This document shows, piece after piece, positions 1 through 7,797 of a stretch of 23,489 nucleotides of DNA (position 1 is its first letter; each line of letters begins with the position of its first letter). The notes under the pieces were generated by a model, which ran no database searches, was not told the DNA's origin, and saw only the letters and a list, made by a program, of their open reading frames with translations. The translations under genes and the position numbers were made by a program. This DNA comes from JACRIK01 sp040753835 (GTDB lineage: Bacteria > Planctomycetota > MHYJ01 > JACQXL01), in the NCBI GenBank assembly GCA_040753835.1, contig JBFMDM010000020.1, positions 1 to 23,489 of the forward strand, in the 5' to 3' direction.

Positions 1-163
1 GCTGCCTAATCATGGAATCGGGGATATCCGGAAACTGGGTATCCGGGTCCGCCGAGAAACTAAACGGATTAGTAATACCCAAAACATTTTGGCGTCGTTT
101 ATCCATGCGACTAAACTACCTATACAACTAGGACATTAACAATGTGAGTATCAATAAAAAAGA

Positions 164-1429
164 ATGATTATTCTCAGAGCCAAGTATATAATCATTACGC
201 CTGATGTCATCCTGGAGAACGCCGCGCTGGGCGTGGAAAAAGGCGTCATCAAGGATATCTTTTACGGGCCTGTCAAAACCGTAAAGGGAAAGACATTTGA
301 TTTCGGCAACGCCGTTATCTCGCCCGGCCTGATTAACGCCCATACGCACCTGGAAGGCCCGCCCCTTTACGGTTATACCCGCAACCCGATAAAACCGCCT
401 CAGCAGTTCACCGAATGGGCACAGAAGGTCATTGCCAAACGCAAGGAACTGACCGCCTCTGATTATCTTAAGACAATAAACTACGGATATAAAATATCAG
501 TCAGGAACGGCGTAACTACGGTGGTGGACCATACCCGGCTGAGTTTTACACTGCAGGCGCACCGCAAGGCGCTACTGCGCCGCATCCTGGTGGAGGAAGC
601 CGTCTCGCTTGATAAAACCAAGGCAAGAGAGACATTCGCAAGAATCAAGAATACACTGAAGCATACCGGCAAATACACAAACGGCCTGCTTCAGCGCGGG
701 GTGGCGCCTCACTCGCCGTTTTCCGTATCGCCGGAATTATACCGGATGCTCTTCGGCCTGGCCCACAGAAAAGGATTCGTGCTTTCAACACACCTGTCCG
801 AATTAAAGGAGGAAGTGGAATTCCTGAAAAGCGGCTCAGGAAAAATGATATCATATCTGAAGAAAATCGGCCGCCAGACCAGCAACTGGCGCCCGCCCAG
901 AACCACGCCGGTGGGCTATATGAAAAAACTGGGAATGCTTAAGCCGCCGGCATTTTTCGTCCACTGCAATTATCTCACGGAAAACGACATAAAACTGCTG
1001 GCCGGCTCGGGTTCAAGCGTGGTCTACTGCCCGAACAGCCACCATTATTTCGGACACCGCAACCACCCGTTCAGGGAACTACTCAAAGCCGGTGTCAATG
1101 TCTCCATCGGCACGGACGGACTGGGCAGCAACAAGGACCTGAGCATCCTGAGCGAGATGAATTTCATCAGGAAGCACCACCGGGATTTGAGCGCAAGCGA
1201 GATATTCCGGATGGGCACAATCAACGGCGCGCGAACAGTCGGGCTGGCTGACAAAATCGGCGTCCTGAAAATCGGATATGCGGCTGACCTGACCGTTTTC
1301 CCAGTCGGTAATAAAAGGAAGTTCAAACACCCGAACGATACCCTTACCTATCTTATAGAACAGACGCCGAACAGCGTTTTTACAATGGTCAATGGTTCAG
1401 TTGTTCTTAATAATATTAATATTAGATAA
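164..1429 (+). CDS. Amidohydrolase, adenosine/S-adenosylhomocysteine deaminase-like (TRZ/ATZ family)
   Basis: This is a 421-residue metal-dependent hydrolase of the cytosine deaminase/TRZ-ATZ branch of the amidohydrolase superfamily. The ligand set is visible: HTH at residues 60-62, THLSE with H210 and E213, H267 in FVHCNY, and D318 in IGTDG. APHSPFSV (H183) matches the substrate-side motif of MTA/SAH and aminofutalosine deaminases. The C-terminus closes the small beta-sandwich (GYAADLTVF). Such enzymes deaminate adenine-type or related rings in the cytoplasm. The exact substrate cannot be read from sequence; MTA/SAH salvage or the futalosine menaquinone route (MqnX-type) are both possible. 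The ATG has only an A-rich stretch in front of it and no clear Shine-Dalgarno, so the start is less sure than the frame. It stands alone, about 300 bases before the acs genes. Confidence 0.88.
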   Translation: MIILRAKYIIITPDVILENAALGVEKGVIKDIFYGPVKTVKGKTFDFGNAVISPGLINAHTHLEGPPLYGYTRNPIKPPQQFTEWAQKVIAKRKELTASDYLKTINYGYKISVRNGVTTVVDHTRLSFTLQAHRKALLRRILVEEAVSLDKTKARETFARIKNTLKHTGKYTNGLLQRGVAPHSPFSVSPELYRMLFGLAHRKGFVLSTHLSELKEEVEFLKSGSGKMISYLKKIGRQTSNWRPPRTTPVGYMKKLGMLKPPAFFVHCNYLTENDIKLLAGSGSSVVYCPNSHHYFGHRNHPFRELLKAGVNVSIGTDGLGSNKDLSILSEMNFIRKHHRDLSASEIFRMGTINGARTVGLADKIGVLKIGYAADLTVFPVGNKRKFKHPNDTLTYLIEQTPNSVFTMVNGSVVLNNINIR

Positions 1430-1536
1430 ATTTATTGACTACGCAGTTATTGCAATATAAGTTACTCCTTTTTAAGGGCCCAGAAGAGATTATTATCTTC
1501 ACTCTGAAATCCCTATACCTTAAAATAAATGCAGGA

Positions 1537-1565
1537 TTGACACTATACTCGTGAAAGAATACACT
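1537..1565 (+). promoter_or_regulatory. Predicted sigma70 promoter for the acs/fhs cluster
   Basis: TTGACA at 1537-1542 is followed after exactly 17 bases by TACACT at 1560-1565. This is a near-consensus housekeeping promoter and would start transcription near 1572, giving a leader of about 158 bases before acsD. A weaker TTGACT/TATAAG pair (1435-1461) has a 15-base spacer and is less convincing. Confidence 0.6.
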
Positions 1566-1589
1566 AATTGAAAGACAGGTCTCCAGCGG

Positions 1590-1696
1590 GGATCTAATAT
1601 GATCCGCCAGTCACTTCACCCGCAGGGCAGGAAGGCGACCCGCCTTTGGCGGGAGGCGGATCTAACTACCCGTAATTGCCCCGATGTAACATCGGG
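1590..1696 (+). promoter_or_regulatory. Structured 5' leader of acsD with alternative hairpins
   Basis: GATCCGCC (1601-1608) can pair with GGCGGATC (1655-1662), enclosing a CCCGCC-TTT-GGCGGG hairpin (1639-1653). Its GATCC part can instead pair with GGATC just upstream (1590-1594). A third hairpin, CCCGATG-TAA-CATCGGG (1680-1696), sits about 18 bases before the AAAAGGA ribosome site. The sequence shows the pairing potential; a regulatory role is inference, because similar palindromes occur elsewhere in the window as dispersed repeats. Confidence 0.4.
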
Positions 1697-1729
1697 ACAT
1701 CAAACGGGCAGTAAGAAAAGGACCGAGTT

Positions 1730-2695
1730 ATGCCAGTAGCGAAGTTGTTGGAAAAATGGTCGTCATCCGTAAATGAAGTGGTAATCGGGGCAACATCATC
1801 AGAAGGCGGCACCCGCTCCAAGGTCGTTAAATTAGGCGGCCAGAACACGCTCCCCTTCCTGACCGAGGAAGGCACGATTCCCAATCCTCCGGCCATTGCG
1901 ATGGAGGTGGTTGATATGGTCAATCCGGAATGGCCGGCCGCCCTGACCGAACCGTTCAAGGACGTAATAAACAGTCCGGCCAAGTGGGCCAAGAAATGCC
2001 AGGATGAATATAAGGCCGATGCCATCTGCCTGCGCCTGACCGGCGCCCATCCGGAAAACAAGAATACTTCGGTGGACGATGTGGTGAGAACCGTAAAAGA
2101 AGTCAAGGCCGCGGTTTCCATTCCGCTGATTATCTGGGGATGCGGCAGTGCGGAAAAGGATAACCAACTGTTTCCCGCAATCTCCCAAGCCCTGAAAGGC
2201 GAAAGATGCCTGTTAGGCACAGCCACCCAGGACAACTACAAGGTCCTTGCCGCCACCTGCCTGGCGGACGGGCATAATATCATTGCCGAGAGCCCGCTGG
2301 ACATCAATATCTGCAAGCAACTCAATATTCTCCTTCTGGATATGGAAATGCCGGCCAACCGCATCGTGATATTCCCGTCAACCGGACCATTGGGCTATGG
2401 ATTTGAATACTCATATTCCATTATGGAGCGTACCCGGCTGGCCGCGCTGGGCGGCGACAAGACCATGGCATACCCGATGATTGCGGTGGTGTCCAACGAA
2501 TCCTGGAAGACCAAGGAGGCCAAAGCGCCGGAATCGGAGATGCCGATGTGGGGTAAGGCCGTGGAACGGGCCATTATGTGGGAAGCCACCACGGCCATCG
2601 GATTCCTTCTGGGCGGAAGCGACATGCTTGTAATGTATCACCCCAAAGCAATTGAACTGACCAGAAAATATTTAGCACAGATGACTACCAAATAG
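1730..2695 (+). CDS. acsD: Corrinoid/iron-sulfur protein small subunit (CODH/ACS delta subunit)
   Basis: This 321-residue protein matches the small, TIM-barrel subunit of the corrinoid iron-sulfur protein, which together with AcsC carries the methyl group from methyl-THF to acetyl-CoA synthase. Family stretches are easy to recognise: VVIGATSSEGGTRS near residue 17, TEPFKDVINSPAKWAKKC near 73, GTATQDNYK near 163, NIIAESPLDINICKQLNIL near 180, and GYGFEYSYSIMERTRL near 222. Length agrees with the clostridial homologue. AAAAGGA lies 8 bases before the ATG. acsE follows after 15 bases, so the two are surely co-transcribed. AcsC and the CODH/ACS catalytic subunits are not in the window, so this is one fragment of a dispersed or longer pathway locus. 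Confidence 0.96.
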   Translation: MPVAKLLEKWSSSVNEVVIGATSSEGGTRSKVVKLGGQNTLPFLTEEGTIPNPPAIAMEVVDMVNPEWPAALTEPFKDVINSPAKWAKKCQDEYKADAICLRLTGAHPENKNTSVDDVVRTVKEVKAAVSIPLIIWGCGSAEKDNQLFPAISQALKGERCLLGTATQDNYKVLAATCLADGHNIIAESPLDINICKQLNILLLDMEMPANRIVIFPSTGPLGYGFEYSYSIMERTRLAALGGDKTMAYPMIAVVSNESWKTKEAKAPESEMPMWGKAVERAIMWEATTAIGFLLGGSDMLVMYHPKAIELTRKYLAQMTTK

Positions 2696-2710
2696 AATAG
2701 GAGCAATGAC

Positions 2711-3502
2711 ATGTTAGTAATCGGAGAAAGAATCAACGGTATGTTCAAGGCCGTGCGCAAGGCAATCCAGGAAAAGGACAAAAAGGCCATCCAGGACATC
2801 GCCAAGAAAGAGGTGGAATGCGGCGCCCGGATGCTGGATGTCAATGTCGGGCCGGCCGCGGCCGACGACGTGGCGGCAATGCAGTGGCTGGTTGAAGCCA
2901 TACAGGAGGTAACCGATACCCCTCTGTCCATAGACAGCGCCAAACCGCCGGTTATTGAGGCCGGGCTCAAGGCCTGTAAGAAAAAAGCGCTAATCAATTC
3001 CACGACCGGAGAACAGGCAAAACTGGAAACCCTGGTCGGACTGGCCAAGAAATATAATGCCGGACTCTTGGGGCTCTGCATGGACGAAAAAGGCATTCCG
3101 GATAATATCGGCGCCCGGCTGGAAATCGGATTAAGAATCCTGGCCTGCGCAATGGAGGCCGGAATCTCCACGGATGACATCCATCTTGACCCGGTGGTGT
3201 TGCCGGTTAAATTCGGACAGGCCCAGACGCCGATGATGTTCCAGACCATCCGGGAACTCAAATCACTGGCCGACCCGGCGCCTAAGACCGTTGTGGGCTT
3301 GAGCAACGTCTCCCAGGGATGCCTGGACCGACCGATGGTCAACCGGATTACAGTGGTGATGGCGATTGCCAACGGGCTTGACGAGGCCATTGTTGACCCG
3401 ATGGACAAGGACCTGATGGACTCAATGATTACGGCGGAACTCTTGCTCAACAAATTTATCTATTGCGACTCGTATCTAACCGCCTATATGAAGGCGCTTT
3501 AG
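2711..3502 (+). CDS. acsE: Methyltetrahydrofolate:corrinoid/iron-sulfur protein methyltransferase
   Basis: The 263-residue product is a pterin-binding TIM-barrel methyltransferase that moves the methyl of 5-methyl-THF onto the cobalt of the corrinoid iron-sulfur protein. It opens with VIGERINGMF. The residues known from the Moorella enzyme fall at the same numbers: D75 in LSID, N96 in INST, D160 in HLDP and N199 in GLSNVSQ. N199 is the residue implicated in pterin N5 protonation. It closes with the family-typical AELLLNKFIYCDSYL. AGGAG (2699-2703) sits 7 bases before the ATG; an out-of-frame ATG at 2706 is ignored. It directly follows acsD, whose product is half of its protein substrate. Confidence 0.97.
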   Translation: MLVIGERINGMFKAVRKAIQEKDKKAIQDIAKKEVECGARMLDVNVGPAAADDVAAMQWLVEAIQEVTDTPLSIDSAKPPVIEAGLKACKKKALINSTTGEQAKLETLVGLAKKYNAGLLGLCMDEKGIPDNIGARLEIGLRILACAMEAGISTDDIHLDPVVLPVKFGQAQTPMMFQTIRELKSLADPAPKTVVGLSNVSQGCLDRPMVNRITVVMAIANGLDEAIVDPMDKDLMDSMITAELLLNKFIYCDSYLTAYMKAL

Positions 3503-3537
3503 AACCAGTTTGAACGTAGCGAATTACTGGCTCTTAT

Positions 3538-3553
3538 CCCGATGAATATCGGG
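3538..3553 (+). repeat. CCCGAT-GAAT-ATCGGG hairpin before the small membrane protein gene
   Basis: A 6-bp perfect stem with a 4-base loop. Its right arm runs straight into the GGGAAGAAG ribosome-binding stretch of the next gene, so pairing could partly hide that site. It is the second of three CCCGAT/ATCGGG inverted repeats in this cluster (others at 1680-1696 and 3999-4039). Confidence 0.55.
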
Positions 3554-3565
3554 AAGAAGATTATT

Positions 3566-3973
3566 ATGAATATTAAAAGGTACCTGCTCGCTTCGCTGGT
3601 GGCATACATCGTTAAGCAAGTAACCACTTTCATCATCCACGGCGTTATCATAACTGGTGAATACACGGCGCTTGGCCAAATCTGGCGCCCTGACATGATG
3701 AACTGGATGTGGCTGTTCAACGTCCTGGATATTCCATCAATACTGTTAATAACATATATCTTTGTCAAGGGCTATGAGAATAAGGGTATTATGGAAGGCG
3801 TGCGTTTCGGCCTGATACTCGGCATCCTGATGTGGATTGGGGGCGCCTTTGCCAACTGGATTACATTTCCGATTACTTTATCCCTGGCTGTCAAGTGGTT
3901 CGTCTTCGGCGTGCTTCAGATGGTAATTACCGGAATTGTCTTAACATTAATATATAAACCTAAAAAGGTCTAA
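3566..3973 (+). CDS. Small integral membrane protein of unknown function
   Basis: I do not recognise this 135-residue protein. It is very hydrophobic with about four predicted membrane segments: roughly residues 5-28, 48-67, 75-97 and 105-130, ending in a basic tail (YKPKKV). The reading frame also has an ATG at 3542, but that codon lies inside a hairpin and has no ribosome site. The ATG at 3566 follows GGGAAGAAG at suitable distance and is preferred. It sits between acsE and fhs on the same strand with short gaps, so it probably shares their transcript. That context suggests but does not show a link to one-carbon or acetyl-CoA metabolism. Confidence 0.75.
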   Translation: MNIKRYLLASLVAYIVKQVTTFIIHGVIITGEYTALGQIWRPDMMNWMWLFNVLDIPSILLITYIFVKGYENKGIMEGVRFGLILGILMWIGGAFANWITFPITLSLAVKWFVFGVLQMVITGIVLTLIYKPKKV

Positions 3974-3998
3974 TAATAACAGGCCCACACGGGTCTAT

Positions 3999-4039
3999 CC
4001 CGATGGAACTAAGCGAAGTGAGCGCGGGTCAACATCGGG
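3999..4039 (+). repeat. CCCGATG...CATCGGG inverted repeat before fhs
   Basis: CCCGATG at 3999-4005 and CATCGGG at 4033-4039 form a 7-bp stem with a 27-base loop. It ends about six bases before the AGGGAG ribosome site of fhs. The arms are identical to those of the hairpin before acsD. Confidence 0.5.
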
Positions 4040-4058
4040 AAAGAAAGGGAGAGTGATT

Positions 4059-5816
4059 ATGCCTAACACACAACCGCTCGAGAGCAAAAGCGAGGGAACA
4101 AGCAAGGCCGCCAAGGCCAAGTATTCTGTTCCTTCAGATATTGAAATCGCCCAGGCCGCCAAGATGAAGCCCATCACTGAAGTTGCCAGGGAATGGGGCA
4201 TCAAGGACAAATATCTTGAGATGTACGGCCCTTATAAGGCAAAGATATCCCTGGACATAATGGAAGACCTCAAGAACAAGCCGATGGCAAAGTATATTGA
4301 TGTTACGGCCATCACACCGACTCCGTTAGGCGAAGGCAAGACCGTAACCACCATCGGATTAACCCAGGCGTTGAATAAGGTCGGCAAACGCGCCATCGTC
4401 TGCATCCGGCAACCGTCATTAGGCCCTGTTTTCGGCATCAAGGGCGGCGCGGCCGGCGGCGGTTATTCCCAGGTACTGCCGATGGAGGATTTCAACCTGC
4501 ACCTGACCGGCGACGTTCATGCGGTCAGCATCACTCATAATCTCCTGGCCGCATTTGTTGACAATCACCTGTTCCACGGCAACGAACTGGACATTGACCC
4601 GGACAACATCTTCTGGCGCCGGGTGGTTGATGTCAGCGACCGGGCTCTGCGTAATATCATCACCGGCCTGAACGGCGAAGGCGTGGTGCGCGAGACCGGA
4701 TTTGATATCTCGGTTGCCTCTGAAATCATGGCCATCCTGGCCCTGGCATCAGACCTCAAGGACCTGAGGAAACGTCTGGGCCGGGTCGTGGTCGCCACCA
4801 CCAAAAGCGGAAAGCCGGTCACGGCCGACGACCTTAAGTGCGGCGGCTCTATGACAATGCTGATGAAGGACGCGCTGAAACCCAACCTGATGCAAACCCT
4901 GGAAGGCACGGCCTGCTTCGTGCATGCCGGGCCGTTTGCCAATATCGCGCATGGCAACAACTCCATTATTGAGGATATGATGGCCGTGCGGTTAGGCGAA
5001 TACGTGGTAACCGAGAGCGGATTCGGCGCTGACTGCGGGGCCGAGAAGTTCCTTAATATCAAGTGCCGCGTGAGCGGATTGAAACCCAATTGCGCGGTCG
5101 TGGTAGCCACGGTCCGGGCGCTCAAGATGCACGGCGGCGCAGGAAAAGTCGTAGCCGGCAAAACGTTGCCAGACGAACTGGTCAAGGAAAATCTGCCCGC
5201 GCTGGAAAAGGGCTGCGCCAATCTCCAGAAGCATATTGAGAATATGAAACTCCACGGCATACCGGTCGTGGTCGCGGTCAACCGCTTTACCAACGATACC
5301 GATAAGGAAATAGAACTTATCCGCAAATTCGCCAAGCAGGCCGGAGCTGAGGACGCGGTGCCGTCCGAGGTCTGGGCCCATGGCGGCGACGGCGGCAAGG
5401 ACCTGGCTGAGGCGGTCATCAAGGCCTGCGAAAAACCGTCCAACTTCAAGTTCCTCTACGAACTCGATTGGCCGATTAAGAAAAAGATTGAAACCATTGC
5501 CACCAACATCTACGGCGCCAAGGACGTTCGCTATGAAGCGCTGGCCAGCCGTAAAATCAAACTTTATACGGAACTGGGCTATGACAAACTGCCCATCTGT
5601 ATGGCCAAGACGCACTTGTCGCTCTCGCACGACCCGGAACTGAAAGGCAGACCGACCGGATTTACACTGCCCATCAGGGATGTCAGGGCTTCAGTCGGCG
5701 CAGGATTCCTCTATCCGCTCTGCGGCGAGATGAGAACAATGCCCGGACTGCCCAGCGTTCCGGCCGGCACGCACTACGACTTGGACGAAAACGGCAAGAT
5801 TCTCGGGCTGTTCTAA
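4059..5816 (+). CDS. fhs: Formate--tetrahydrofolate ligase
   Basis: This enzyme joins formate to THF using ATP, the first folate step of the methyl branch of the Wood-Ljungdahl pathway. The product is 585 residues, slightly longer than the usual ~555-560 because of a charged 25-residue N-terminal lead (SKSEGTSKAAKAK). The P-loop-like TPTPLGEGKT lies near residue 88 and the family signature GIKGGAAGGGYSQV near 126. VWAHGGDGGKDLAEAV and the C-terminal LCGEMRTMPGLPSVPA are also typical. GTG at 4053 and ATG at 4059 are both in frame. AGGGAG (4046-4051) is 7 bases from the ATG and only 1 from the GTG, so the ATG is chosen. It is the last gene of the acs unit and is followed at once by a strong terminator. 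Confidence 0.97.
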   Translation: MPNTQPLESKSEGTSKAAKAKYSVPSDIEIAQAAKMKPITEVAREWGIKDKYLEMYGPYKAKISLDIMEDLKNKPMAKYIDVTAITPTPLGEGKTVTTIGLTQALNKVGKRAIVCIRQPSLGPVFGIKGGAAGGGYSQVLPMEDFNLHLTGDVHAVSITHNLLAAFVDNHLFHGNELDIDPDNIFWRRVVDVSDRALRNIITGLNGEGVVRETGFDISVASEIMAILALASDLKDLRKRLGRVVVATTKSGKPVTADDLKCGGSMTMLMKDALKPNLMQTLEGTACFVHAGPFANIAHGNNSIIEDMMAVRLGEYVVTESGFGADCGAEKFLNIKCRVSGLKPNCAVVVATVRALKMHGGAGKVVAGKTLPDELVKENLPALEKGCANLQKHIENMKLHGIPVVVAVNRFTNDTDKEIELIRKFAKQAGAEDAVPSEVWAHGGDGGKDLAEAVIKACEKPSNFKFLYELDWPIKKKIETIATNIYGAKDVRYEALASRKIKLYTELGYDKLPICMAKTHLSLSHDPELKGRPTGFTLPIRDVRASVGAGFLYPLCGEMRTMPGLPSVPAGTHYDLDENGKILGLF

Positions 5817-5823
5817 GTGAAGC

Positions 5824-5866
5824 AAGGGGGAACGCATCTTTGAGAGATAGCGTTCCCCCTTTTTTA
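5824..5866 (+). terminator. Rho-independent terminator after fhs
   Basis: AAGGGGGAACGC (5824-5835) pairs perfectly with GCGTTCCCCCTT (5850-5861) around a 14-base loop and continues into a T run. This is the clearest intrinsic terminator in the window. It separates the acs/fhs unit from the phosphate operon. Confidence 0.93.
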
Positions 5867-5876
5867 TCTCATTTCC

Positions 5877-5905
5877 TTGACATTATCTATTCATCATTAT
5901 AGTAT
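5877..5905 (+). promoter_or_regulatory. Predicted sigma70 promoter for the phosphate transport operon
   Basis: TTGACA at 5877-5882, a 17-base spacer and TAGTAT at 5900-5905 lie just downstream of the fhs terminator and about 50 bases before the DUF47 start. Expected start of transcription is near 5912. No Pho-box-like repeat is apparent beside it. Confidence 0.72.
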
Positions 5906-5953
5906 CCACTAAACTAAACTTTTAGGACACCGTAAAAATAAGGAGAATACAAT

Positions 5954-6586
5954 ATGTTAGGCGCGTTATTAGGAAAAGACAAATCGTTCTATGAGATGTT
6001 TGAGAAATCTGCTGGTAATGCCCATACGACAGCCGGAATCCTTTATGACTTCCTAAATAAATATCCGACTGATGCCGACGAGTATATAAAAAAAATAAAG
6101 GAAATGGAGCATGCCGGCGACCTGCTTACCCATGAAACCATAGAGATGCTCAACAAAACCTTTGTCACGCCCATTGACCGCGAGGATATCTATCATTTGA
6201 TTACCAAGATGGACGATATTATTGACCTGATGGACGGGGCGGCAAGCCGGATTGGTCTTTATAAGATAGACAAAATTACACCAGAGGCAATTGCCTTTGC
6301 CCAGGTCCTCAAAAACGCCACCGAGATTTTACAGCACAGCACTAGCGGTATGCGTAATATCAGGAACTACCGCGAGATTATCAAGCACTGCGTGCAGATT
6401 CACACCTACGAGAACGAGGGCGACCAGTTGATGCACCAGGCAATGGCAAACCTGTTTGAGAACGAGAAAAACGACCCGATTAAGGTAATCAAGTGGAAGG
6501 AAATCTACCAGGACCTGGAGACCGCCACAGACCGCTGTGAAGACGTAGCCAATATTATTGAAGGGATTGTCCTGAAGTATGCCTGA
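5954..6586 (+). CDS. DUF47 / PhoU-like phosphate transport regulator
   Basis: A 210-residue helical protein of the DUF47 family (PhoU-like fold), which in many bacteria is encoded beside Pit transporters and modulates them. Visible signs are the heptad-like acidic helices with repeated metal-site style motifs: EMEHAGDLLTHE near residue 50, DREDIYHLITKMDDIIDLMDG near 75, and YENEGDQLMHQAM near 152. The C-terminus DLETATDRCEDVANIIEGIVLKYA is characteristic. GGAG stands 9-10 bases before the ATG. The stop overlaps the start of the Pit gene (ATGCCTGA), which indicates translational coupling of regulator and transporter. Confidence 0.92.
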   Translation: MLGALLGKDKSFYEMFEKSAGNAHTTAGILYDFLNKYPTDADEYIKKIKEMEHAGDLLTHETIEMLNKTFVTPIDREDIYHLITKMDDIIDLMDGAASRIGLYKIDKITPEAIAFAQVLKNATEILQHSTSGMRNIRNYREIIKHCVQIHTYENEGDQLMHQAMANLFENEKNDPIKVIKWKEIYQDLETATDRCEDVANIIEGIVLKYA

Positions 6587-7583
6587 AGTTTCTGCGGGAT
6601 TAATCATTGTCATTTTACTTATCCTCTGGGCCGAGTTTGTCAACGGCTGGACCGATGCGCCTAATGCGATTGCCACAGTCGTTTCCACCAGAGTCCTGAA
6701 ACCCATCCACGCCGTAATAATGGCATCATCTTTTAACTTCATCGGGGCGCTGGTTTCCTTATGGCTCGGCGCCAAGGTTGCCACCACTATCGGCAAGGGG
6801 TTTATTGTCCCGGAAGCAGTAACCATGACTATTCTGGGAGCGGCAATGCTGGGCATTATCATATTTTCCACCATTGCCTGGTATTTCGGTCTGCCGACCA
6901 GCGAGTCGCACGCATTGGTAGCCGGACTGGCTGGCGGCGCCTTCGCAGCCGGCGGCATTGACGCCCTCAAGTTTGATGGATGGATAAAGGTCCTGAAAGG
7001 GCTGGGGTTTTCTACCTTCCTCGGATTTGGAGGCGGATTGATAATAATGCTCCTGATATATGTCATCTTCAAACGGGTTATGCTCGGCAAAATCCGGGGT
7101 ATTTTCGGCAACCTTCAGGTGCTCTCATCCGCCTTTATGGCATACAGCCACGGCACCAATGACGGCCAGAAGTTTATGGGCGTTTTCACCCTGGCTCTGG
7201 TTATGGGCGGCGTCTTGCCAGAATTTAAGATACCCATTTATGTGGTGGTGATATGTGCGTTGGTGATGTCAATCGGCACGGCCGTGGGCGGCTGGCGGAT
7301 TATCAGAACTATGGGCTATAAGGTCACCAAACTTGAGCCGGTGCACGGGTTTGCGGCCGAAACTGGCGCCGCCATAACCATTGAACTGGCCACACAATTA
7401 GGCATCCCGCTCTCCACCACCCATACCATTAATACCTCAATAATGGGCGTCGGCTCCACCAGACGGCTTTCGGCCGTGCGCTGGGGCGTGACGGCTAATA
7501 TCGTCACGGCCTGGATTCTAACCTTTCCTTGTTGCGCCCTGATTTCTTATCTGGTCACCAAATTGGTGATGTTATTTACGTAA
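6579..7583 (+). CDS. pit: Low-affinity inorganic phosphate transporter (PiT family)
   Basis: The 334-residue protein is a polytopic membrane transporter importing phosphate with cation symport. Both PiT signature halves are present: GWTDAPNAIATVVSTRVL near residue 23 and YSHGTNDGQKFMG near 188, reflecting the internal duplication of the family. A second pair of typical motifs is FGLPTSESHALVAGLAGG near 107 and GIPLSTTHTINTSIMG near 275. About nine to ten hydrophobic spans are seen. Length is at the short end of the family, as in many bacterial and archaeal PiT proteins, and lacks the long central loop of eukaryotic members. It overlaps the DUF47 gene by 8 bases. Confidence 0.95.
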   Translation: MPEVSAGLIIVILLILWAEFVNGWTDAPNAIATVVSTRVLKPIHAVIMASSFNFIGALVSLWLGAKVATTIGKGFIVPEAVTMTILGAAMLGIIIFSTIAWYFGLPTSESHALVAGLAGGAFAAGGIDALKFDGWIKVLKGLGFSTFLGFGGGLIIMLLIYVIFKRVMLGKIRGIFGNLQVLSSAFMAYSHGTNDGQKFMGVFTLALVMGGVLPEFKIPIYVVVICALVMSIGTAVGGWRIIRTMGYKVTKLEPVHGFAAETGAAITIELATQLGIPLSTTHTINTSIMGVGSTRRLSAVRWGVTANIVTAWILTFPCCALISYLVTKLVMLFT

Positions 7584-7660
7584 CTGCCCGGGAATACCAT
7601 CTTTTTCCTCGAGCATTCCTTACTTCTGGAGAATAAACCATATAAAATTTCACATTCTAC

Positions 7661-7696
7661 TTGACAAAATGATTACAATGGTTATATTAATATAAC
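7661..7696 (+). promoter_or_regulatory. Predicted promoter with overlapping 16-bp palindrome
   Basis: TTGACA (7661-7666), 16 bases and TATATT (7683-7688) form a good promoter for the secreted metalloprotease-like gene. The perfect palindrome GTTATATTAATATAAC (7681-7696) covers the -10 element and reaches towards the start point, a classical position for a repressor site. AT-rich palindromes also arise by chance, so the operator role is a suggestion. Confidence 0.55.
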
Positions 7697-7797
7697 TTTG
7701 TTGGTAAAAGACCAGTTTTGCACCACGTTGTTCCGGATTCTTGTTTATTGTGCGATGATAAATAACAGAAAAACCCTATAAGAAAAGGGGGTATCGT

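Noticed and set aside
2..139. Possible C-terminal end of a plus-strand gene at the left edge
   Set aside because: Two plus frames are open for about 43-45 codons here and neither product is recognisable. Length alone does not support a call.
1571..1662. Cobalamin riboswitch before acsD
   Set aside because: ACAGGTCTCC resembles the reverse complement of part of a B12 box, but it is on the wrong strand and the other conserved blocks are missing.
3542..3565. Earlier start (ATG 3542) for the small membrane protein
   Set aside because: The codon is inside a hairpin and has no ribosome site, while ATG 3566 follows GGGAAGAAG.
7584..7660. Terminator after the Pit gene
   Set aside because: GGAAT/ATTCC pairing around a T-rich loop is weak and no T run follows the stem.
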